A stretch of 64,000 nt of DNA from NCBI GenBank assembly GCA_028278245.1, contig JANQEQ010000138.1:1-64000 (forward strand), read 5' to 3'. Positions within the stretch are counted from its first letter, which is position 1. The number at the start of each line of letters is the position of its first letter. Positions 9,454 through 19,450 of this stretch are shown piece by piece. The DNA comes from Phycisphaerales bacterium. GTDB lineage: Bacteria; Planctomycetota; Phycisphaerae; Phycisphaerales; SM1A02. The position numbers were made by a program, and so were the translations under genes. The notes under the pieces were generated by a model. That model searched no databases. It was not told where the DNA came from and saw nothing but the letters and a program-made list of their open reading frames with translations.

Positions 9454-9804
9454 TTACTTTGCCATCTCCTTGAGTCCCTTGAGCGGCAAGACCTTGACAA
9501 CATTGTGAGCCGGTTTGGCTTTGAACATCATCTCTTCACCAGTGAATGGGTTGATGCCTTTGCGTGCAGCCCGTCGTGGTTTGTGTACCTTTTTGATTTT
9601 CATCAAACCGGGTACGGTAAATGTTCCGGGGCCGCGCCGACCAATGTCCTTCTTGATGAGTCCGGCCATTGCGTCAAACACGTTGGCAACATCTTTTCGG
9701 GTGAGGTCTGTTTGTTCAGCGATTTCACCGACGATTTGGGATTTCGTTCGTGCTTTCAGTCCAGTCTTTTTGGTGACCTTTTTCTTGGTCTTCTTCTTTG
9801 CCAT
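9454..9804 (-). CDS. HU-family DNA-binding protein with basic N-terminal extension
   Basis: Histone-like nucleoid protein, 116 aa. The body matches HU/IHF: TKSQIVGEIAEQTDLTRKDV (dimer helices), then the beta-arm region ending in RRAARKGINPFTGEEM. It is about 20-25 residues longer than standard HU because of a lysine-rich leader (MAKKKTKKKVTKKTG) that could add non-specific DNA or RNA contacts. The beta-arm KIKKVHKPRRAARKG has the usual proline position shifted. Transcribed leftwards with its own terminator. Confidence 0.9.
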   Translation of the reverse strand: MAKKKTKKKVTKKTGLKARTKSQIVGEIAEQTDLTRKDVANVFDAMAGLIKKDIGRRGPGTFTVPGLMKIKKVHKPRRAARKGINPFTGEEMMFKAKPAHNVVKVLPLKGLKEMAK

Positions 9805-10072
9805 CGCAGAGATTCCTTTCGTAGTATGGCAGGCCGATGTGGCACTGTCTTTTTGAGACTTTACTGCTGCATTATCGGATCTACAAGCGCTTTCGACCTA
9901 TAAAAATAGGGTTTTTTTTACTACGATGAAGATGTTCCGGAACGGGTGATTTCTCAGCATGTTTGGCCCCATGTCAGTACCCATATCAAAATCACCCGGA
10001 TCGGCACCTGACATGGTCGATGATTGATGGTTGACGACGGTCATTTTGCATGGGAATATGCGTGGATATCGA

Positions 10073-10161
10073 GGACAGGTGGCCGAGCGGCTGAAGGCAC
10101 CGGTTTGCTAAACCGGCGTATCACGCAAGTGGTACCGCGGGTTCGAATCCCGCCCTGTCCG
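10073..10161 (+). tRNA. tRNA-Ser (anticodon GCU)
   Basis: Full class II cloverleaf, 89 nt. Acceptor GGACAGG (10073-10079) pairs with CCTGTCC (10154-10160), and the discriminator base is G, the serine identity base. The anticodon loop TTGCTAA gives GCU, reading AGC/AGU. A long variable arm and the T-arm GCGGG-TTCGAAT-CCCGC follow. CCA is not encoded. It lies immediately upstream of the selenocysteine genes, whose own tRNA is charged by the same seryl-tRNA synthetase. Confidence 0.96.
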
Positions 10162-10362
10162 TTACCCTTGTGAGAGGTATTTGACCCTTCAATACTACAT
10201 TCCCTCACTTCATTTCATCATTTTGATATTGATCGCAACGATAGATTCCACTGCCAGATAGCAGTTTCTGGCTATCCAGCAGACCTTTTCCCTTTTCCAC
10301 CGGCAACCAGGACCGATGAATAAACAGCATAAGTCATTTCACGATAAGAAGGTGGGAATCGC

Positions 10363-11436
10363 GTGAATCACAGGATCCGTACATTATCCGGCAAGGAAAA
10401 GCGTCTCCTGGATTATGCCAACTGTGCCGGCTGAGCGGGGAAACTCCCCATTGGGGAGATTGCACAGGTCGTGCAGCGATTATCCACGCCCCAGCATCCT
10501 GACCTGCTCATCGGAGTGGAACACTTCAGTGATGCAGGAGTGTACCGGCTGAATGAACATCAGGCTTTGGTCCAGACACTCGATTTCTTCGCACCGCTGG
10601 TTGAAGATCCTTTCGTGTTCGGGCAGATTGCCGCCGCAAACTCGTTGAGCGATGTCTATGCCATCGGCGGGCAACCCACTACGGCGCTCAACATCGTCGG
10701 ATTTCCCGATGGTGATTTGAGCCTGGATATCCTGGCAGAAATCCTCAACGGAGGATCAGAACGCGTAGAAGCGGCTGGAGCGGTCGTGGTCGGCGGACAT
10801 TCGGTTCGGGACAGCGAAATCAAATACGGCATATCAGTCACCGGCATCGTCGATCCCCAGCAGATGATGACCAATACCCAGGCCCGTGCAGGGGACGTGC
10901 TTGTGCTGACCAAGGGGCTGGGTACGGGATTCATCACCACCGCGATCCGTAAGGAGAAATGCCCGGAGGAGACCATCTCGACTGCATGTGCCAGTATGAC
11001 GCAACTCAATCAGAATGCGTCGAAAATGGCTTTGGCGTGCAATGCCAAGGCGGCAACTGATATCACCGGATTCGGCCTGGCAGGTCATGCCTGTGAGATG
11101 GCGCAGGCAAGCGGTGTGTGTCTGGAAATCCAGTTGAGCACACTTCCCCTGCTTCCCGGAGCTTTGGAGCTTGCCTGCCAGGAGCATTTCACGGGCGGTT
11201 TCAATGCGAACCGTCAGTACGTTCTTCCGTTAGCAGATGTAGCAGAAGGAGCTGAGCAAGCCGAATCGTACAATTTCCTCTTCGATCCACAGACTTCAGG
11301 GGGTTTGCTCGTGGCGGTGCCGCATCATGCTGCAGATGAATTGATCACCCGCTGCCACGATGTTGGTGAAACCGCAGCCACAATCATCGGACATGTCGTC
11401 GAGCGGGTTGACGCAGATCTTCACATACGACACTGA
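10363..11436 (+). CDS. selD: Selenide, water dikinase; itself a selenoprotein (in-frame TGA = Sec24)
   Basis: Makes selenophosphate from selenide and ATP, the selenium donor for SelA. Conventional reading would start at the GTG at 10471, leaving a protein without its active site. In the same frame, a GTG at 10363 opens 23 residues ending in NCAG, then TGA at 10432-10434, then AGKLP. Aligned with the E. coli SelD N-terminus (GAGCGCKI), the TGA falls exactly on catalytic Cys17 and K27 on Lys20. Read-through gives 357 aa. The rest matches the family (TLDFFAPLVEDPFVFGQIAAANSLSDVYAIGG; this long family segment spans the metal and ATP sites). First gene of the sel island. Confidence 0.93.
10432..10458 (+). 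promoter_or_regulatory. Sec TGA codon with bacterial SECIS-like hairpin
   Basis: TGA (10432-10434) is followed after nine bases by a perfect stem CTCCCC (10444-10449) / GGGGAG (10453-10458) with the small loop ATT. The position of the loop, about 16 nt after the UGA, is where bacterial SECIS elements are expected for recognition by the C-terminal winged helices of SelB. The hairpin lies wholly inside selD coding sequence. Confidence 0.8.
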
Positions 11437-11540
11437 GCACATCATTATCAGCATAATCTCGATTTGGAACCGATCTGATCATGGACTACCATAGGTGCTC
11501 CATTTACGGGGTGTGGGTTTTTCATGATTGAAAGGACATA

Positions 11541-11867
11541 ATGAATACTGTGCTGGCTCTCAACAATGATCACATGGGACATGGGGATACTGAACTGGGG
11601 CGTCAATTACTCGGTACATTCCTTGCCAAGACCGGAGCGTTGAAAGGCCTGGACGCCATTGTGTTTTACAACTCAGGCGTCAAGCTTGTCGCAAACGGAT
11701 CACCGGTTCTGGCATTGCTGGATCATCTCCACGAAGATGGAATTGATCTGCTCCCATGCGGAACGTGCCTGAATCATTTCAAGCTGGAGCCTGTGGTGGG
11801 AGAGGTTTCGGATATGGATTCAATTATACGTCACCTCAGCGATGCAAAAAAAGTGATTACACTTTAG
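11541..11867 (+). CDS. YedF-like DsrE-fold selenium-metabolism protein (no TusA domain)
   Basis: A 108-aa protein matching the C-terminal, DsrE/DsrF-like half of YedF: LNNDHMGHGDTELGRQLL at the start and LPCGTCLNHF near residue 75, where the two cysteines are candidates for carrying sulfur or selenium. YedF proteins usually also have an N-terminal TusA/SirA domain, which is absent here. Ribosome site AAAGGA precedes the ATG. It sits between selD and selB, and this family is known to co-occur with selenium utilisation, so a role in delivering or handling reduced selenium is likely but unproven. Confidence 0.85.
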   Translation: MNTVLALNNDHMGHGDTELGRQLLGTFLAKTGALKGLDAIVFYNSGVKLVANGSPVLALLDHLHEDGIDLLPCGTCLNHFKLEPVVGEVSDMDSIIRHLSDAKKVITL

Positions 11868-11948
11868 ATCCTGTTATGTTGATGCGGATTATTTATTGAT
11901 CTGTTGTATCAACCCCCCCGGCCGCATCCAGTCCTGAGGAACCTTCCG

Positions 11949-13859
11949 ATGTCCCATCAACTCATTCTGGGAACTGCGGGACACATTGATCACGGTAAGA
12001 CCGCGCTGATCCAGGCGCTGACGGGGGTCAACACCGACCGATTGCCTCAGGAACAGGAACGAGGCATCACCATCGATATTGGCTTTGCCCATCTGGATCT
12101 AGGTGATCATCAACTGGGAATTGTGGATGTGCCCGGCCACGAAAGATTTATCAAAAACATGCTCGCCGGAGCAGCGGGGATGGATATCGCCATGCTGGTG
12201 GTAGCGGCCGACGATTCGGTCATGCCTCAGACCGTTGAGCATCTTGCGATCCTACGACTTCTCAAATTGAAAACCGGGCTTATCGCGGTCACGAAAACTG
12301 ATCTGGTCGATGAAGATTGGCTCGCGCTGGTTGAAGACGACATTGAACAAATGGTGGAAGGCACATTCCTGGCCGGAGCTCCGATTGTGCGAACGTCTGC
12401 AACAACCGGTGAGGGCCTCGATAAACTCAAAGAGTCACTCCAAATACTCGCAACTCAGATCCAACAGGATCGTGATGAAGATGAGCCGTTTCGACTGGCG
12501 GTGGATCGCTCGTTTGCAGTCAAGGGCAGGGGAACGGTCGTGACGGGAACCGTGTGGTCCGGCTCTGTGTCACAGGGAGGTGGAATTCAATGGCTTCCGT
12601 CGGGTAAGCCGGTGAAATTGCGCGGTCTGCAATCACACAATCAGGAGACTGATACAGTCCGGCGGGGTCAGCGAGCAGCGTTGAATCTGGCTGATGTACA
12701 CCATACGGACATACACCGTGGGCACGAACTTGCAGACGTCGGTTATCTGCAGGCAACCCGATGTCTCACCGTGCTCCTGGATATGCTTCCCGCAAGTCCG
12801 CAGCCGCTCAAACACCGTGCACGCGTGAGGCTACACCTGGGGACGCAGGAGGTCATTGCAAGTGTCCGATTGCTGCGGGGTACCAGTGTCGAACCGGGTG
12901 AACGCGCGTATGCCCAGTTGATTTGTGCAGAACCGATTGTGGCAACCTGCCGACAACCGTTCGTGCTGCGTCGGGAATCGCCCTTGGATACGATCGGAGG
13001 AGGGGAAGTTCTGATCCCCGTGAGTAAGCTTATATCACGGCGAGATCCTGAAAAGATCAAAAAGCTGGATTGTTTACATCATGAGGATGATTTGATCCGG
13101 GCCGAAACGGCAATCTTCTTCAAGGCAGACGATCCGTGGTCCGACTTTGATCTATGTCGGGATGCTGATCTGTCACCCGGCACGATTTCATCCATACTCG
13201 AGCAACTGGAGCAGCAGGGGACGGTGATCACACTCGATGAACAACAGCGTAAAACCCTGCGACTCCACCGGGATGTGTTGACACCGATCCGGGATGAAGT
13301 GTTGCGTGCCGTTGAGAGGCTCCATGCGGATACACCACTTGCACGCTCTATTCCACGGCAGCGTATTGCCAAACATCTTCATTACAGTCGAAAAGAGACC
13401 ATTGAAAAGGTCATCGATTCAATGATTGCAGATTCAGTGCTGATCGGAAATGAGCAGAATGTCGCCCATCCCAAGCACGAGCCGAAGTTGACTGAAGATC
13501 AGAAGATGTTGAAGAATCGTGTGATTGATGCTTTTCATCGAGCGAAATTCCAACCGCCGACGGTTGATGCCCTGGTGAGCGAAATGTCCTCATCCAGCGG
13601 TGAAATTTTGGCACTGATCGAGCTGGGGATGAGCGAGAATCACTTGGTTCATATTCACGAAAAACTGTTTCTCCACATGGAATGGGAACGGGAATTGCAA
13701 AAAGTCATACACGCAGCCATGCAGGACGGGCAGGGATTGACCGTCAGCCAAATCCGCGAGTTGCTGGATACATCCCGGAAATTTGCGGTACCTATCTGTG
13801 AATATCTCGATCGAATCGGACTGACTCGACGGGAAGGCGATATTCGCCTGCTAAAATAG
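11949..13859 (+). CDS. selB: Selenocysteine-specific translation elongation factor
   Basis: Carries Sec-tRNA(Sec) to the ribosome at UGA codons marked by a SECIS. 636 aa from the ATG at 11949 (GAGGAA ribosome site 7 nt upstream); an upstream in-frame ATG at 11904 adds 15 residues before the invariant start. The GTPase motifs are [16 protein letters not shown] and VTKTDLVD, followed by two EF-Tu-like beta-barrels and a C-terminal part rich in winged-helix segments that bind the SECIS hairpin. The stop is 22 bp before selA. It should be the reader of the selD hairpin. Confidence 0.95.
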   Translation: MSHQLILGTAGHIDHGKTALIQALTGVNTDRLPQEQERGITIDIGFAHLDLGDHQLGIVDVPGHERFIKNMLAGAAGMDIAMLVVAADDSVMPQTVEHLAILRLLKLKTGLIAVTKTDLVDEDWLALVEDDIEQMVEGTFLAGAPIVRTSATTGEGLDKLKESLQILATQIQQDRDEDEPFRLAVDRSFAVKGRGTVVTGTVWSGSVSQGGGIQWLPSGKPVKLRGLQSHNQETDTVRRGQRAALNLADVHHTDIHRGHELADVGYLQATRCLTVLLDMLPASPQPLKHRARVRLHLGTQEVIASVRLLRGTSVEPGERAYAQLICAEPIVATCRQPFVLRRESPLDTIGGGEVLIPVSKLISRRDPEKIKKLDCLHHEDDLIRAETAIFFKADDPWSDFDLCRDADLSPGTISSILEQLEQQGTVITLDEQQRKTLRLHRDVLTPIRDEVLRAVERLHADTPLARSIPRQRIAKHLHYSRKETIEKVIDSMIADSVLIGNEQNVAHPKHEPKLTEDQKMLKNRVIDAFHRAKFQPPTVDALVSEMSSSSGEILALIELGMSENHLVHIHEKLFLHMEWERELQKVIHAAMQDGQGLTVSQIRELLDTSRKFAVPICEYLDRIGLTRREGDIRLLK

Positions 13860-13881
13860 AACGGAACATCAGAAAACAATA

Positions 13882-15339
13882 TTGAGTAACACAATGGCAG
13901 ATGGCGGATCCCAAACTGGTTCTTCAAACACCGATGCAAATGAGAAACTTCGACAACTGCCTCCGGTCCACGCCATAGTCGAACAACTCATGCAGCATGA
14001 TGGGATTCAATCCGTTCCACAGCAGGTTGTGACGGACGCTGCACGTCGCATTGTCGAACAATATCGCTCTGCTGTTTTATCCGGCGAACCAGGTGGGATT
14101 GAGATTCCATCACTGGAGCAGCTTGTTGAAGAAGCAACCAGGATCATTGACGCTGCGGAAAGGTTTCCGCTTCAGCCAGTCATCAATGCAACCGGGATCG
14201 TGATCCACACCGGTTTGGGGCGTGCTCCACTGGCTGAGAACGCAGCCCAGGCAGTCGTTGATGCAGCTCGACATTACGTCCCGGTTGAGTTGAATATGAC
14301 AACCGGTGAACGCGGCCAGCGCAGCGATCTTGTCCGGGAATTATTACAACATTTGACCGGCGCTGAATCAGCCGTCGTCGTGAACAACAATACTGCTGCT
14401 CTTGTGCTGGTTCTGTCAGCATTGGCGCAGGATCGAAATGTCATTGTATCCCGCGGTGAGTTGATTGAGATCGGTGGAAGCTTTCGGTTGCCGGACATCA
14501 TTCAGGCAGGGGGCGCAATCCTGCGGGAAGTGGGAACAACCAACAAGACGAAGTTGGCAGATTTCGAGCAGGCTATTGATGATCATGCAGCCGCCATAAT
14601 CAAAATTCACTCGTCCAATTATCGCATTGAGGGATTTACCGAATCGGCTTCGATCGTATCACTCGTGCAGCTTGGTCAGAAATGTGGCTTGCCCGTGATC
14701 CATGATATCGGTTCGGGCCTGCTGAAACCGGCACTCGATCATGCCATGCTCCTCGATGAACCTGATGCGACCTCATCAATCGCAGCGGGAGTGGATCTCG
14801 TCCTTTTCAGCGGGGACAAGCTCCTCGGGGGTCCACAAGCTGGAATCATTGTCGGCAAACGGCAATACATTGAATGTATTGAAAAGCATCCTCTCATGCG
14901 CGCCATGCGCGTCGACAAGCTCACGTTGGCAGCACTGATTGCCACGCTTCGATTACACCGAAATGAGCGGGCTTCAGCAGAAATTCCAGTTCTGCAGTTC
15001 GCTTATCAGTCGGTTGACCAGTTAAAACAGCGCGCTCAATCGATTGCTGATCGCCTCTCAGGCGTGGAGGGGATCAAAAAGGTGTGCTGCGAACCAACCT
15101 CGGCTTACCTAGGGGGTGGTTCGGTACCGACTCAGGAGATCCACAGCGTCGCTGTGGTCATCCAAACCCGGTCAAAGACGGTTGATGAACTGGCAGAGAT
15201 TCTCAGACAGAGTGATCCGCCGATCATTGCCCGGATTCGTCAGGATTCCCTCTGGCTCGATCTACGAACGGTTTTTCCAACTCAGGATAATTTCATGCCG
15301 GATGCCATCATCCGGGCATGCAGTTCATCCCAGTCCTGA
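13882..15339 (+). CDS. selA: L-seryl-tRNA(Sec) selenium transferase
   Basis: PLP enzyme that turns Ser-tRNA(Sec) into Sec-tRNA(Sec) with selenophosphate. 485 aa from the TTG at 13882; the ATG at 13894 is an alternative giving 481 aa, and neither has a strong ribosome site. Family landmarks: INATGIVIHTGLGRAPL, VVNNNTAALVLVL, and FSGDKLLGGPQAG with the PLP lysine at about residue 313. Last protein gene of the island, followed 87 bp later by the tRNA it acts on. Confidence 0.95.
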   Translation: MSNTMADGGSQTGSSNTDANEKLRQLPPVHAIVEQLMQHDGIQSVPQQVVTDAARRIVEQYRSAVLSGEPGGIEIPSLEQLVEEATRIIDAAERFPLQPVINATGIVIHTGLGRAPLAENAAQAVVDAARHYVPVELNMTTGERGQRSDLVRELLQHLTGAESAVVVNNNTAALVLVLSALAQDRNVIVSRGELIEIGGSFRLPDIIQAGGAILREVGTTNKTKLADFEQAIDDHAAAIIKIHSSNYRIEGFTESASIVSLVQLGQKCGLPVIHDIGSGLLKPALDHAMLLDEPDATSSIAAGVDLVLFSGDKLLGGPQAGIIVGKRQYIECIEKHPLMRAMRVDKLTLAALIATLRLHRNERASAEIPVLQFAYQSVDQLKQRAQSIADRLSGVEGIKKVCCEPTSAYLGGGSVPTQEIHSVAVVIQTRSKTVDELAEILRQSDPPIIARIRQDSLWLDLRTVFPTQDNFMPDAIIRACSSSQS

Positions 15340-15426
15340 ACATTATTTAATGAGTTGTGTGTGCCTTGAACCGAAGGTACAGTGATTGAGATAACTCTGG
15401 GGGAGGGGAGACAATCCAGAGCTTTC

Positions 15427-15523
15427 GGGAGTGTCAGCACGCCTGGTGGCGGCCACGGGCTTCAAACCCGTTGTGGGGCTTGGAGATCAGGTCCCAGGTG
15501 GGTTCGATTCCCATCCACTCCCG
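15427..15523 (+). tRNA. selC: Selenocysteine tRNA (anticodon UCA)
   Basis: 97-nt tRNA with anticodon loop CTTCAAA (anticodon UCA, reading UGA), stem ACGGG/CCCGT, an extended D-arm, a very long variable arm and T-arm GTGGG-TTCGATT-CCCAT. Acceptor GGGAGTG (15427-15433) pairs with CACTCCC (15516-15522), discriminator G. With the T-stem this gives the unusually long coaxial arm typical of bacterial tRNA-Sec; the expected eighth acceptor pair is a T-C mismatch. Its location next to selA fits. Confidence 0.95.
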
Positions 15524-15778
15524 CTTTTCGTGATCTCATCAACTGCACTGACGACTTTTCTGCCGATTGGAGGTCATAACATGATCAGATTACCCAGAGT
15601 GACATAGGTGGCGATAAAGTCGTTTCTCAGGAGCCACAGGTCTACATTGCGAGGTTTTAATATTTTTCATTGCCATTTTACTGTCCAAGTCGGTATCTTC
15701 GGGGAGATACAAGAGCTATCGGCTCACCGATGCACGGCTGTAGGTGTGCTCACTATCTTTCTAACCAGGAGAAGTTGA

Positions 15779-18700
15779 ATGATGCGTATGGTTCAAAACC
15801 GGAAATGGTTTAAAACAACGGTAATTCCGGTGTTGCTGTGCGGGGCTATGGGGATGTTTGGAGCTTCGGCTTCAAACAATGAGGCAACATCAGGACGTGT
15901 TATCCACGTCCCCAACACAAATGTTTCTGTACAACTTTGGGAAGGAGCTGATGTCAGCGGTCAAATAAAACCGCACTACTCCATCAGTCTTGATGGGAAA
16001 AATTACTCTCGTGCGAGAGCAACCTCTTACGATATCAAATTGCGCTATGCACAGTTCGATCCACTATCAGATCAGAAAACACGATCGATTCGGCCCGAAC
16101 TCATGGCGGGTGATGACACAAACCTGTACATCGTTCAGTTCGTGACGCAACCGCTGGAAGTGTATCGCCAGGGTATCCGTGAGCTTGGGGGTGTTGTTTA
16201 CAAGTATCTCGCGCATCACAGTCACATCGTCAAGATGAACGCTGATGTCAAGGATGCTGTTTCACAATTGCCTTACGTTCGCTGGGTTGGTCAGTATCAC
16301 CCCGCGTATCGTTTGGAAGAATTCATGCTCAACAATGTTGATCGCGCTCAGTCGATGTATCCATCACAGCGCTACAACATCATGGTGATGGAATCGGGGA
16401 TGAGTCAGAAAGTAGCGGTCACCGAAGCCATCGCATCCTTTGGCGGATACGTTGATCAGGTTGATGGCGGCAAATTCCTCCTCGTCGCCACGCTCACACC
16501 CGAGCAACTGTTTGCTACTGCCCGGCTTGATGAAGTCCTGTTCATCGACCGCTGGGGGCCATACGAAGTCGATATGGACAAGTCACGTATTGTCAGTGGG
16601 GCAAACTACCTGGAAACCGTTGCCGGCTACACCGGTGAGGGTGTTCGGGCTGAGATCTTCGACAACGGCTTCAACCTGAGTCATGTTGACTTTAATCATC
16701 ACCCGCTGATCCAGCACGGTGCCGTCGGAAGTGCTTCCCATGGAGCCGCCACATCAGGAATCGTTTGTGGTGACGGCACTGGTAATCCAGTTGGGCGAGG
16801 CATCATGCCCGACGCTCAGGGTATCGTGGCTGACTACAACACGATCGGTCTGGAAGGCCCCACGCGCTATCAGCATACCGGCGAGTTGGTTGATCCCAAC
16901 CTTCCCTACAAAGGCATATTCCAAACTGCCAGTGTAGGAAGCCCCCGTACGACAGAATATTCAACGATTTCTGCAGACACCGATGCTTCACTGTTTGAGT
17001 TCGATGTCGTGCACTGCCAGTCACAAAGTAATGCGGGTGATCCGATGTCACGTCCCCAGGCCTGGGCAAAGAATATCATCTCAGGCGGCGGTATCTATCA
17101 CTACGACAACACGAACCCAAATGATGATTGCTGGTGCAACGGCGGATCGACCGGTCCGGCAACTGATGGTCGTATCAAACCTGACCTTTGCCATTTTTAC
17201 GATAATATTTTCACCACCACGTCAGGAAGTTCTACGTCCTACACGTCAAGCTTCGGCGGAACCAGTGGTGCTACTCCGAACATCTGCGGCTATACCGGCC
17301 TGTTCTTCCAGATGTGGGCTGATGATAATGGCACAGGATATGGTGCAGTCTTCGGTAATCAGCTTGCTGTTCCCGGTGGCACGGTCTTTGAGAACAGAGC
17401 TCACATGACCACCGCCAAAGCGATGATGATCAATACCGCAAACCAGTATCCCTTCACGGGTCTCAATCACGACCTCACGCGTACCCATATTGGCTGGGGT
17501 ATGCCGAGCGTTCAGAATATTTACGACATGCGGGAAAAGATGCTGATTGTCAATGAGGAAGACATCCTGACAAACCTCAGCTCAATTTCATACGTGGTTG
17601 CGGTTCCGTCAGATGAACCACAACTGAAGGCTACGCTTGTTTATGCTGATCCTGCAGGTAATCCCGGTGCCCAGATGCACCGCATCAACGATCTTTCTCT
17701 CAAGGTAACGTCACCTTCAGGTACTGAGTATTGGGGCAACAACGGCCTGCGGGAAGGGAACTGGTCAACTCCCGGCGGTTCCTCGAATATCGTGGACACC
17801 GTGGAGAATGTTTTCGTTGAGTATCCTGAAAGTGGAGCATGGACGATCGAAGTCTTCGCTGATGAGATTATTGAAGACAGCCATGTGGAAACACCTGAAC
17901 TTGATGCCGACTTCGCCTTGATCGTCAGCGGTGGCGAACAGGGGCCAGGATTTGGCCTTTCCGTCGATCCCTGGAGTCAGGATATCTGCGCTCCAGCGAA
18001 CGCTGTGTATGACATCGAAGTCCTGCAGTTCCTCGGATTTGACGAACCTGTAACGCTCAGCGTTACAGGTAATCCACCTGGAACGACCGCATCCTTCTCT
18101 ACCAATCCCGTTATTCCTCCGGGAACAACCACCCTCACCATCTCCAATACTTCAGGTGGCACCCCTGGCGATTATCTGATGCAGCTTGACGGTGACACCG
18201 TCTCACAGGAGCGAACCGTAGGCATCGGCCTGGGGCTCTCCACTGCGATTCCGGGCGCTGCTAATCTCGTAAGCCCAGCCGACGGTGCAACTGAAATCGC
18301 ACGAAAACCGCTTTTGGATTGGGATGCTGCGACACAGGGCACGAACTATGACCTTGAAATATCCACGAATTCAAACTTCACGAACGTGGTCTACGCGGCA
18401 TCAACCAGCGACACCAGCCACACAGTTCAGACAAATCTGGATGTCTTCACGCTTTATTACTGGCGTGTCCAGGCAGACAACGGTTGCGGTGTCGGTCCTT
18501 ACTCTGATGTATTCAGCTTCACAACACTGGACCAGCCTGATTACTTCACTGAGGAGTTTACCGCATTCGATCTCAACGGCTTTGCGGTAGCTATTATCCC
18601 CGACGGCTCGGGCGATTACTATCAGATTTGTGGTTGGGAAATTGATGAATTACCAACTGATCCAACCGGTGGTACAACCCTGCCGCTCAGCGATGATGAC

Positions 18701-19309
18701 TATGAGACCGTGACACCCGGCAAGCCAGTTTCGCTGTATGGGACTTCATACAACTCCTTCCACGTCGGCTCCAATGGCTACATCACCTTTACTGCTGGTG
18801 ATACTGACTACAGTGAGACACTGGAAGAACATTTCGAGATGCCACGCATTTCAGGTATGTATGACGATCTCAATCCAAGTACAGGTGGGCTCGTCTCCTG
18901 GAAGGTTGATGCAGACCATGTTGCCGTTACCTGGGACGGTGTGCCGGAGTATTCCGCCACGGGTGCCAATACTTTCCAGATTTCGATGTACTTCAACGGT
19001 GAAATCCACATCGCCTGGCTGAACTTGACCGCATTGGATGGCATCTGCGGCTTGTCCAACGGCGGTGGTGTCCCGGCAGACTATATCGAATCTGATCTGT
19101 CGGCTTCTGGCCCCTGCTCTGAACCATGCCCGGCTGACCTGACTGGTGATGGGATCGTTGATATCAATGATGTCTTTGCTGTTCTGGGTTATTGGGGTGA
19201 TTGCCCCGATCCGTGCCCGCCCTATTGCACGGCTGATGTAAACGAAGATTGCATCGTTGACGTCGATGACATCTTTGCAGTCCTCGGTATGTGGGGCCCA
19301 TGTGAGTAA
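15779..19309 (+). CDS. Secreted subtilisin-like (S8) protease with FnIII-like and dockerin-like domains
   Basis: Exported 1176-aa serine peptidase. Order: signal peptide (about 1-33, with basic RKWFK then a hydrophobic run), N-terminal pro-like region, S8 catalytic domain with Asp295 (EIFDNGFN), His321 (GSASHGAATSG) and Ser496 (GGTSGATPNICG), then a beta-sandwich (INDLSLKVTSPSG) like that after KP-43-type subtilases. A fibronectin-III-like domain (about 820-920), another beta domain, and two EF-hand-like dockerin repeats at the end (LTGDGIVDINDVFAVLGYWG and its partner) follow. AGGAG ribosome site before the ATG at 15779. Likely an extracellular or surface degradative enzyme; the dockerin pair may anchor it, which is inference. 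Confidence 0.9.
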   Translation: MMRMVQNRKWFKTTVIPVLLCGAMGMFGASASNNEATSGRVIHVPNTNVSVQLWEGADVSGQIKPHYSISLDGKNYSRARATSYDIKLRYAQFDPLSDQKTRSIRPELMAGDDTNLYIVQFVTQPLEVYRQGIRELGGVVYKYLAHHSHIVKMNADVKDAVSQLPYVRWVGQYHPAYRLEEFMLNNVDRAQSMYPSQRYNIMVMESGMSQKVAVTEAIASFGGYVDQVDGGKFLLVATLTPEQLFATARLDEVLFIDRWGPYEVDMDKSRIVSGANYLETVAGYTGEGVRAEIFDNGFNLSHVDFNHHPLIQHGAVGSASHGAATSGIVCGDGTGNPVGRGIMPDAQGIVADYNTIGLEGPTRYQHTGELVDPNLPYKGIFQTASVGSPRTTEYSTISADTDASLFEFDVVHCQSQSNAGDPMSRPQAWAKNIISGGGIYHYDNTNPNDDCWCNGGSTGPATDGRIKPDLCHFYDNIFTTTSGSSTSYTSSFGGTSGATPNICGYTGLFFQMWADDNGTGYGAVFGNQLAVPGGTVFENRAHMTTAKAMMINTANQYPFTGLNHDLTRTHIGWGMPSVQNIYDMREKMLIVNEEDILTNLSSISYVVAVPSDEPQLKATLVYADPAGNPGAQMHRINDLSLKVTSPSGTEYWGNNGLREGNWSTPGGSSNIVDTVENVFVEYPESGAWTIEVFADEIIEDSHVETPELDADFALIVSGGEQGPGFGLSVDPWSQDICAPANAVYDIEVLQFLGFDEPVTLSVTGNPPGTTASFSTNPVIPPGTTTLTISNTSGGTPGDYLMQLDGDTVSQERTVGIGLGLSTAIPGAANLVSPADGATEIARKPLLDWDAATQGTNYDLEISTNSNFTNVVYAASTSDTSHTVQTNLDVFTLYYWRVQADNGCGVGPYSDVFSFTTLDQPDYFTEEFTAFDLNGFAVAIIPDGSGDYYQICGWEIDELPTDPTGGTTLPLSDDDYETVTPGKPVSLYGTSYNSFHVGSNGYITFTAGDTDYSETLEEHFEMPRISGMYDDLNPSTGGLVSWKVDADHVAVTWDGVPEYSATGANTFQISMYFNGEIHIAWLNLTALDGICGLSNGGGVPADYIESDLSASGPCSEPCPADLTGDGIVDINDVFAVLGYWGDCPDPCPPYCTADVNEDCIVDVDDIFAVLGMWGPCE

Positions 19310-19345
19310 TTCACCATTGTGATCTTATTTCATTCTGATACCCCA

Positions 19346-19374
19346 GCCCCCGGCTCACGTCGGGGGCTTTTTTT
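19346..19374 (+). terminator. Rho-independent terminator of the subtilase gene
   Basis: GCCCCCG (19346-19352) pairs with CGGGGGC (19361-19367) around an 8-nt loop, followed by seven T. It lies 36 bp after the stop codon. Confidence 0.92.
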
Positions 19375-19450
19375 CTCTCAACCTGATTCTGGATCAAAGG
19401 GAATGTTCAACAGTGATCGACGCTTTGCTGTGATTTGAAAGGCGCATAGG

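Noticed and set aside
9897-9919. CCTAT/ATAGG hairpin followed by eight T
   Set aside because: No gene on the plus strand ends upstream, and the stem is only 5 bp, so a terminator role is not supported.
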